Of a stretch of 6,770 nucleotides of DNA, positions 1 through 5,164 are shown in pieces. The stretch covers positions 1 through 6,770 of the forward strand of contig CALGOI010000355.1 in assembly GCA_937959065.1 (NCBI GenBank). Reading direction: 5' to 3'. How positions within the stretch are numbered: the stretch's first letter is position 1; each line of letters starts with the position of its first letter. The DNA comes from an uncultured Ignavibacteriota bacterium (GTDB lineage: Bacteria; Bacteroidota; Ignavibacteria; Tepidaquicellales; Tepidaquicellaceae). The notes beneath the pieces are model-generated. The model did not search any database and was not told the origin of the DNA. It saw only the letters and a list, made by a program, of their open reading frames with translations. Position numbers and translations under genes: made by a program.

Positions 1-13
1 ATAAAATTCTTTA

Positions 14-42
14 TTGACAACATTTTGTATTAGTGTTATATT
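14..42 (+). promoter_or_regulatory. Sigma-70-type promoter with extended -10, upstream of the BNR/T9SS gene
   Basis: A perfect -35 hexamer TTGACA (14-19) is followed after exactly 17 bases by TATATT (37-42), which matches five of six bases of the consensus -10. A TG at 34-35, one base upstream of the -10, gives an extended -10 element. Transcription would begin near 49-50 and leave an untranslated leader of about 72 bases before the start codon at 122. The elements and spacing are seen directly. Promoter activity is inferred, and AT-rich DNA gives chance -10 matches, but the full -35 with ideal spacing makes this the best promoter in the window. Confidence 0.72.
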
Positions 43-99
43 AACTACAAGATAGGTAATATCTAAATTGTTTAAGTAGTAATTTACATAAATATATTT

Positions 100-124
100 T
101 TACAATTAAACCAAGGGGAAAATG
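100..124 (+). promoter_or_regulatory. Leader and ribosome-binding site of the BNR/T9SS gene; related copy at 1893-1918
   Basis: TTACAATTAAA (100-110) is followed by AAGGGGAAA (113-121) and the start codon ATG (122-124). The GGGG at 115-118 sits three bases before the ATG, closer than a standard Shine-Dalgarno spacing, and an A-rich stretch surrounds it. The same 11-base string, GGGG and ATGAT order recurs at 1893-1920 before a small ORF. Either this is a translation signal used repeatedly in the genome or the two leaders share ancestry. Confidence 0.5.
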
Positions 125-1753
125 ATTCACAGACTACTTTTATTTTTTAGCCTCGCATTATTATTAGGTGTATCATCAGTAAATGCACAACCGGTAATTA
201 ATGCAAATGAGTATTGGACTAATTTGCTTTCATTAAGTTATGATTACCAGACAAATGGTAGTGTAAGATATTTAGTCCAAGACCCATCAAATCCAAATAA
301 TCTTTGCGCGATTATGATGGCAAGTCCTGACAATCTTGCAACAAGCAGATACACGTACTTCTCGTACAGTACTGACGGAGGAAACACCTGGGGACCACAA
401 CAAGCAGTTACAACAACTACTCGTCACGGTTTTCCATGTATGACTTTGTCAGATGGTGTCCCTGTAATTGTAGACCACGGTGGTTCTCCAACCACAGCAT
501 TGGCCTACAGTGATGTTATCTTTGGTCTTACAACATTCAATCCTTTAGGATCAATTGTTATGGATGGCTATATCTGGCCTCATACAACAGGAACAGCTAA
601 TGGTAACGTTGTAGTTGTTGCAGCACCAAATGATGGTGGTCCATTCAGAGGAAACTGGTGTACTTATAATACTCAGTCACTAAGCTGGTCTTCCTGGACA
701 GCTACTCCAAGCATTGGTGGTCCATCAGGAAACTTCGATATCTCAGCAGGTCCAAATGGTGAAGTATATATCATTGGTACTGACTATGCAGGTACTGAAG
801 CAATGTATGTTTATAAATCAACTGATAACGGCTTAACTTTCGATGCCGGTACAATGATCTTTGATTACCTTGTTGATGGCAGCGATACATTGTATGCTTT
901 CATCGACGGTGGTAAATCTTCAGTCTGGACAGATGATGGTGAATTCCATTTAACATTTATGGTTTATGGAAATAACGTAACAGCATACGGAACTAACGGT
1001 TTCGATGCTCCAGGGAACAGAATTCTTCACTGGAACGAAACCAGCGGTTTAAGTTATGTAGCAGGTTATGACAACATGCCAGGTCTTGATACAGTAGTTT
1101 ATACTGCATTAATGAATCCGGTTTGTCAACCTTCAATAGGAAAGACCGCAAATGGTACATTGGTTTGTGCTTTCACAGCATTTGTTAATGGAAACACTCA
1201 GATCGTGGCAAACGGTGACACTTTAACAGCAGGTGAGATCTTTTACTCATATTCTGCTGACGGTGGTTTAAACTGGGCTGACCCGATCAACGTAACAAAC
1301 ACTCCTGGAATCGAAGAGAAGCACCCAAGTGTAGTAGAATCTACAAACGATAATACTGTAAAGATGACCTATGTAAGGGACAAACTTGCAGGTGGCTGGG
1401 TGAACGTTGCAGCATGGGGTGCTGATTCGGTTTGGACTATCTACTATAACGGTGCTACAGTTGGAATTAACCCAAACACCGGTTTAGTTGAGTCATATGA
1501 ACTTTTACAGAATTATCCAAATCCATTCAACCCAAGTACTACTATTAAGTATCACTTGGCAAAAGCCGGGTTTGTATCATTGAAAGTATATGACATCACA
1601 GGTAGGGAAGTTAAATCACTTGTTAACCAGCGTCAGGAATTTGGTGAGTATTCAGTAACTTTTGACGCAGCCAGCTTACCAAGTGGAGTATACTATTATA
1701 CTATTAAAGCAGGTGATTTCGTATCCACAAAGAAAATGGTATTGCTCAAGTAA
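122..1753 (+). CDS. Secreted Asp-box (BNR) repeat protein with T9SS type A sorting domain
   Basis: The 543-residue product is predicted to be exported through the Sec pathway and then across the outer membrane by the type IX secretion system. Residues 1-22 form a signal peptide with a hydrophobic core (LLLFFSLALLLG) and likely cleavage after VNA. Three Asp-boxes, S-x-D-x-G-x-x-[WF], are visible at 83-90 (STDGGNTW), 233-240 (STDNGLTF) and 378-385 (SADGGLNW). These mark a sialidase-like beta-propeller fold. Residues about 459-543 are a T9SS type A sorting domain: NYPNPFNPSTTIKY at 464-477, LKVYDITGREV near 487-497, SLPSGVYYYTI near 518-528, and a basic end KKMVLLK. In known T9SS cargo this domain is removed as the protein is attached to the surface or released. 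I see no FRIP motif or recognisable arginine triad, so sialidase activity should not be assumed; the propeller may bind or cleave glycans or have another role. ATG 122 is preferred because it directly begins the signal peptide and follows a GGGG-containing ribosome site. The gene has its own promoter and a terminator-like hairpin, so it is probably monocistronic. Confidence 0.93.
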   Translation: MIHRLLLFFSLALLLGVSSVNAQPVINANEYWTNLLSLSYDYQTNGSVRYLVQDPSNPNNLCAIMMASPDNLATSRYTYFSYSTDGGNTWGPQQAVTTTTRHGFPCMTLSDGVPVIVDHGGSPTTALAYSDVIFGLTTFNPLGSIVMDGYIWPHTTGTANGNVVVVAAPNDGGPFRGNWCTYNTQSLSWSSWTATPSIGGPSGNFDISAGPNGEVYIIGTDYAGTEAMYVYKSTDNGLTFDAGTMIFDYLVDGSDTLYAFIDGGKSSVWTDDGEFHLTFMVYGNNVTAYGTNGFDAPGNRILHWNETSGLSYVAGYDNMPGLDTVVYTALMNPVCQPSIGKTANGTLVCAFTAFVNGNTQIVANGDTLTAGEIFYSYSADGGLNWADPINVTNTPGIEEKHPSVVESTNDNTVKMTYVRDKLAGGWVNVAAWGADSVWTIYYNGATVGINPNTGLVESYELLQNYPNPFNPSTTIKYHLAKAGFVSLKVYDITGREVKSLVNQRQEFGEYSVTFDAASLPSGVYYYTIKAGDFVSTKKMVLLK

Positions 1754-1763
1754 TTATTGTTAA

Positions 1764-1800
1764 AAACAAATTATCTAATTAAGATAATTTGTTTGTTCTT
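1764..1800 (+). terminator. AT-rich terminator-like hairpin after the BNR/T9SS gene
   Basis: A perfect 13-bp inverted repeat pairs 1764-1776 with 1782-1794 around a 5-base loop (AATTA), starting 10 bases after the stop codon. The stem contains only two G-C pairs. The 3' side runs into TTTGTTCTT, a broken U-rich tract. Position and shape fit intrinsic termination of the upstream gene. The stem is AT-rich, so efficiency is uncertain. Confidence 0.65.
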
Positions 1801-1826
1801 GAAATTTAGTTTTACTTTTACATAAT
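1799..1826 (+). promoter_or_regulatory. Weak candidate promoter inside the intergenic region
   Basis: TTGAAA (1799-1804) and CATAAT (1821-1826) are each five of six matches to the sigma-70 hexamers and are separated by 16 bases. If used, transcription would start near 1833, inside the left arm of the long hairpin at 1814-1879, so the RNA would not form the full hairpin. It could drive the small ORF at 1916. The region is AT-rich and the match may be accidental. Confidence 0.25.
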
Positions 1827-1879
1827 GTTGTCAGTGTATTGCCAAATGGTAAATATACTGGCAGCATTATTGTAAAAGT
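1814..1879 (+). other. Long imperfect palindrome forming a ~30-bp RNA hairpin
   Basis: Bases 1814-1840 pair with 1852-1879, with one unpaired T near 1870. The helix can continue through 1841-1843 and 1848-1850, after a bulged A at 1851, to an AAAU tetraloop at 1844-1847. The non-Watson-Crick positions (1828/1864, 1831/1861, 1836/1856 and 1841/1850) are all G.U pairs when read as + strand RNA. The - strand transcript would have A.C mismatches there. This bias suggests a structure maintained in + strand RNA. No good U-tract follows, so it is not a typical terminator. It could be a processing or stabilising element, a small structured RNA, or a dispersed palindromic repeat. Confidence 0.6.
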
Positions 1880-1892
1880 TTATTACAGTGAC

Positions 1893-1918
1893 TTACAATT
1901 AAAAATCGGGGAAAAATG
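1893..1918 (+). repeat. Second copy of the leader found before the BNR/T9SS gene
   Basis: TTACAATTAAA (1893-1903) is identical to 100-110. It is followed by GGGG (1908-1911), an A run, and ATGAT (1916-1920), in the same order and nearly the same spacing as before the first gene: 12 rather than 11 bases between the 11-mer and the ATG. The identity is seen directly. Whether it reflects duplication or a shared translation signal is inferred. Confidence 0.5.
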
Positions 1919-2077
1919 ATAATTAGTTTACTTCATTTCTTTAACACATATCAAAAAAGAGTTTTATTCGGGGAGTATAGATTCACTGCATTTGGTAATG
2001 CTTTCCGCAAAAAATTTTTTTTACCATTCAATACAACATTTTCCCGCATTAATTTAATTGTACAAAATCAGTATTAG
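1916..2077 (+). CDS. Possible 53-codon small ORF or decayed gene start; unrecognised
   Basis: An open frame of 53 codons begins at ATG 1916, behind a GGGG-A4 ribosome-site-like sequence, and ends at TAG 2075-2077. The first ten residues (MIISLLHFFN) share six positions with the start of the BNR/T9SS protein (MIHRLLLFFS), and the leaders also match. After that the product is basic and rich in Phe, Asn and Arg (for example FRKKFFLPF near 30-38). It shows no clear signal-peptide cleavage site, domain or family that I recognise. The frame contains an A6T8 tract (2009-2022), which would encode KKFFL and is more typical of intergenic DNA. It may be a translated small peptide, the remnant of a duplicated secreted-protein gene, or a chance ORF. 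I slightly favour a remnant or chance ORF. Confidence 0.3.
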   Translation: MIISLLHFFNTYQKRVLFGEYRFTAFGNAFRKKFFLPFNTTFSRINLIVQNQY

Positions 2078-2095
2078 TCCTAAAGTTATATCTTT

Positions 2096-2123
2096 TGTTC
2101 TATATATGATATGTTCTATATAT
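2096..2123 (+). repeat. Tandem 12-bp direct repeat upstream of the TonB receptor gene
   Basis: TGTTCTATATAT occurs exactly at 2096-2107 and again at 2112-2123, a 16-base period with four bases between copies. It lies about 100 bases before the receptor start codon. The second copy overlaps a potential -10 (TATATT, 2119-2124, the same hexamer as in the promoter at 14-42). A poor -35 (TTGTTC, 2095-2100) lies 18 bases upstream. The repeat may be a paired operator at the receptor promoter. The simple AT sequence leaves room for chance. Confidence 0.4.
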
Positions 2124-2158
2124 TAAAGTGTAATTCAAAATAAAATTTAAATTCATTA

Positions 2159-2188
2159 GCTCTGCAGTTATAGTAAGGCGACCAGAGC
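2159..2188 (+). promoter_or_regulatory. Small hairpin in the receptor leader
   Basis: GCTCTG (2159-2164) and CAGAGC (2183-2188) form a perfect 6-bp stem around an 18-base loop. It is the most GC-rich pairing in an otherwise AT-rich leader and lies 23 bases upstream of the strong ribosome site GGAGGG (2212-2217). It could influence mRNA stability or translation. No known riboswitch consensus is recognisable, and a 6-bp stem may be accidental. Confidence 0.25.
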
Positions 2189-2221
2189 ATTTTAAAAAAT
2201 TAAAGAACATCGGAGGGAATT

Positions 2222-5119
2222 ATGAGGGGTAAGTTTCTCTACCTTTTTATAGCCCTGATTTTTACAGGATCTTTTTTAGCTTCGACTACATCCTACGCCC
2301 AAACTTCAGGTAGTATCGGCGGAAGGGTCATAGATGCTAATGATAGATCTCCATTGATTGGCGCAACAGTTAAAGTTGAAGGCACATCATTGGGGGCAGT
2401 TACTAACGACAACGGTGAGTTTATTATACTAAACGTTGATGTTGGAACTTATAGCGTTATAGCCACATATATTGGCTATACTGACCAAAGAGTTAACCAG
2501 GTAAAAGTATCTGTTGACCAAAGGACATCTGTTAATTTTGAGTTGAAACCCGAAGGGGAAGTTGTTACTGATGTGATTGAGATCACTGCCGAAAGAAAAG
2601 GTATTGATGTTGATCAAAGCGGTAGGCTTATTACTCAAGACCAGATAGAGAATTCCGGTATTCGCGGAATCCAAAACATTGTTTCCAAAACAGCAGGTGT
2701 TGTACAAGATGAGAGAGGTAACAACATCAATATCCGTGGTGGTAGAACAGACGAAAACGTGGTTATTGTAGACGGTGTTATTACTACCAATCCAATTGAT
2801 GGAACATCAAGCGCATTTGTTCAAAATGGCTTATTGCAGGAAATTGCTGTATATACCGGTGGTTTTGGTGCGGAATACGGAAACGCACTTAGTGGTGTTA
2901 TCAACGTAGTTACAAAAGGTGGTTCAAGCTCTTATACAGGGTCTATTGAAGCAATCACTGATGAGTTTGCCGGTGATTGGATCAACACAACTTCACAAGG
3001 TTACAACTTATATAGTTTAACACTTGGCGGACCATTGATTCCAACAGAGTCCCTAGCAAAAGTTATTAATTTTTACGGAGGTTTCGAAAAGCAATTCCAA
3101 TTAGTAAGAAATCCAAGCTGGATCTCAAGAGAGTTGTTTTCTGATGGGATCATTCCAAACTTTACACAAAACATCTATTCATACAATGCGAGATTAAACA
3201 TTAATCTTTCTGATATTAAAGGAAGCAAGATCCCAATTAATATCAAGGCAGGTTTGAATATGAGTGATGATCACAACAGAAGCTTTATCCAGTCTTATTA
3301 TAAGAAAAATTCTTCAAGAAACCCTCTTGAGATAGTAAAAGACAGGCAATACTTTGGAAGATTGATCCATAATGTAGCTTCAAACTTCTTTTATGAGCTT
3401 CAGTTCAGCAATTATGATACAAAAGATGAATTTGGTGATCCTCTTTTCTTTGGTAACTGGTATGCGTATGGGGATACTAATAGCATCCCTGAGTTAATGG
3501 CAATCCAGAGACAAACAGGAATCGAAAGACAGGGAAGCAGGTTAGGTAATGATCCAACAACTGAGAACGTATTCTTTTTACCAGGAAGGGTAAACAATTT
3601 CTATTCAAAGTCAGAAGTAAGTTATATTGGTTTTAAAGGAGATGCGACATGGTCAATTCTTACAAAGAAGTATGGTGACCACGAACTGAAATTTGGCGGT
3701 GAATATAAATATCATACATTAAGGTCACTTGAATTAAGGCCTGTATCTCTTGCTAATAATCCGATTGTCGGCACAGATCCAAATGGAAATCCTATTTACC
3801 AGTTGAATCCGGTGGATCTATTCTTTGGAAGAGAAGTTCTTTTAAAATCATATGGATATGAAGTAAGAGACCAGTATGGTAATCCTATTATAGTTGACGG
3901 TGAAGATTTTGAGCCAAGAAATCCTATAATTGCAGCAGCTTATCTAAGGGATAAAGTTGATTTTGGCGATTTCACTATCAATGCAGGTTTAAGAATGGAT
4001 TATTTAAATGTAAATACAGAAGTGTTAATAGATCCTAATAATGTATTAGGACCTGATGGTGTACTTCTTTCAGATGATGATTTCGTAGAGAGTTCAGCAG
4101 AAATTGAATTCTCACCAAGGTTAGGATTCTCATTCCCAATAACAGATAAAACTGTATTTATTGCAAACTATGGAAGATTCGTACAGCTTCCTCAGCTTCA
4201 ATTAATGTATATCCCAAGGGAATACTTTAGAAAGTTTTTCAGTAATTCTGTTCAAAACGTAGTTGAGAATTCAGGTCTTACACCTGAAATCCTTACTTCA
4301 TATGAAGTTGGATTTAAGCAGCAGGTTGGAGATATCGTGAATTTTGGTATTACTGCATTCTATAAAGAGACAAGGGACCAGATTGGTACAGCAAGGATCC
4401 TTAAAGGTCCGGGAGTTCCGAATGGTTATGCTATTTACGAAAATACCGACTTTAGCTTGTCAAGAGGTCTTGAATTTTATTTAAGTATGAGAAGATATCA
4501 AAGAGCATCCATTGACCTTGCATACTCATTATCATATGCTTCAGGCGTTGGTTCTGATCCTTTCTCAAAATTCTCACTGGCAAATAATCCAGACGGAGTA
4601 TTCCCAAAATTCTTATTCCCGACAGATTATGACCAGAGACATACAGGAAGTATTATTGTAGATTACAGATTCGGTTCACAGGATGTTCCGAAAGGATTTG
4701 GCGGAGCAATTTTAAGTAACCTGGGTCTTAACGTGCAGTTTAGCTTTAATAGTGGAAGACCTTATACAGTTAGAAGTCTTCCAAAGAATGCTTTTGATCA
4801 AGGTGATGTAGCTTTATCAAGCAAAAACGGTGTTTACACAGATTGGAACACCAGGGTAGATATTAAACTTGATAAGACAGTTGATATTTGGAAGACCAGT
4901 TTGAATATGTATATTTATGTCTTAAATCTATTTGACACAGAACTAGTTAACTCTGTATACGGAGCAACCGGTCTGCCGGGAGATAACGGATACTTGAACA
5001 CTCCAACAGGAGCGGTAACAAGTGAAAATTATCAGACAAACTGGAGAGACAGGATCAGAGCTATAACTAACTGGGGTCCACCAAGACAGATCAGATTAGG
5101 TGCAAAACTTAGTTTCTAA
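2222..5119 (+). CDS. TonB-dependent outer membrane receptor with carboxypeptidase-regulatory-like domain
   Basis: This complete 965-residue protein belongs to the TonB-dependent receptors, outer membrane beta-barrels that import bulky ligands using energy passed from the inner membrane by TonB-ExbBD. Residues 1-26 are a signal peptide, with likely cleavage after TSYA. Residues about 30-109 are a carboxypeptidase D regulatory-like beta-sandwich (GGRVIDANDRSPLIGATV, then NGEFIILNV and GTYSVIATYIGY), common in Bacteroidota-type receptors. A possible TonB box lies near 116-123 (TDVIEITA). The plug domain spans about 138-232, with INIRGGR (169-175), VIVDGV (181-186) and GGFGAEYGNALSGVINVVTKGG (in 213-234). 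The rest is a 22-strand-type barrel ending in RLGAKLSF, with the terminal Phe expected for BAM-assisted assembly. The protein has no cysteine. The ribosome site GGAGGG (2212-2217) lies four bases before the ATG and supports this start. No SusD-like partner follows; the next gene encodes a different secreted protein 45 bp downstream. The ligand cannot be told from sequence. Confidence 0.95.
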   Translation: MRGKFLYLFIALIFTGSFLASTTSYAQTSGSIGGRVIDANDRSPLIGATVKVEGTSLGAVTNDNGEFIILNVDVGTYSVIATYIGYTDQRVNQVKVSVDQRTSVNFELKPEGEVVTDVIEITAERKGIDVDQSGRLITQDQIENSGIRGIQNIVSKTAGVVQDERGNNINIRGGRTDENVVIVDGVITTNPIDGTSSAFVQNGLLQEIAVYTGGFGAEYGNALSGVINVVTKGGSSSYTGSIEAITDEFAGDWINTTSQGYNLYSLTLGGPLIPTESLAKVINFYGGFEKQFQLVRNPSWISRELFSDGIIPNFTQNIYSYNARLNINLSDIKGSKIPINIKAGLNMSDDHNRSFIQSYYKKNSSRNPLEIVKDRQYFGRLIHNVASNFFYELQFSNYDTKDEFGDPLFFGNWYAYGDTNSIPELMAIQRQTGIERQGSRLGNDPTTENVFFLPGRVNNFYSKSEVSYIGFKGDATWSILTKKYGDHELKFGGEYKYHTLRSLELRPVSLANNPIVGTDPNGNPIYQLNPVDLFFGREVLLKSYGYEVRDQYGNPIIVDGEDFEPRNPIIAAAYLRDKVDFGDFTINAGLRMDYLNVNTEVLIDPNNVLGPDGVLLSDDDFVESSAEIEFSPRLGFSFPITDKTVFIANYGRFVQLPQLQLMYIPREYFRKFFSNSVQNVVENSGLTPEILTSYEVGFKQQVGDIVNFGITAFYKETRDQIGTARILKGPGVPNGYAIYENTDFSLSRGLEFYLSMRRYQRASIDLAYSLSYASGVGSDPFSKFSLANNPDGVFPKFLFPTDYDQRHTGSIIVDYRFGSQDVPKGFGGAILSNLGLNVQFSFNSGRPYTVRSLPKNAFDQGDVALSSKNGVYTDWNTRVDIKLDKTVDIWKTSLNMYIYVLNLFDTELVNSVYGATGLPGDNGYLNTPTGAVTSENYQTNWRDRIRAITNWGPPRQIRLGAKLSF

Positions 5120-5152
5120 TTTTAGTCTTATTAAAGTTAAATCTAACTAAAA
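5120..5152 (+). other. Weak hairpin between receptor and downstream secreted-protein gene
   Basis: TTTTAGT (5120-5126) pairs with ACTAAAA (5146-5152) over 7 bp, and a 4-bp inner stem GTTA/TAAC (5136-5139 with 5144-5147) is an alternative. There is one G-C pair in the outer stem and no U-tract after it, so it is unlikely to terminate transcription fully. It may partly attenuate expression or protect the receptor mRNA 3' end. It ends 12 bases before the next start codon and so could also mask that gene's weak ribosome site. Confidence 0.25.
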
Positions 5153-5164
5153 GAGTTTTAAAAT

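Noticed and set aside
1993..2026. Inverted repeat TGGTAA/TTACCA around the A6T8 tract as a second terminator
   Set aside because: The stem is only 6 bp with a 22-base loop and no good U-tract after it. The A6T8 tract is more simply a bent AT-rich stretch.
2078..2221. Cobalamin or other riboswitch before the TonB receptor
   Set aside because: Receptor genes often carry one, but no B12-box-like or other conserved aptamer core is visible, and the leader is short and AT-rich apart from one 6-bp stem.
2429..2707. 92-codon open frame on the - strand
   Set aside because: It lies wholly inside the receptor coding region, over the regulatory-like and plug domains, which are clearly conserved in the + frame. 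It has no recognisable domain.
3412..3597. 61-codon open frame on the - strand
   Set aside because: It is antisense to the receptor barrel and has no family resemblance or supporting context.
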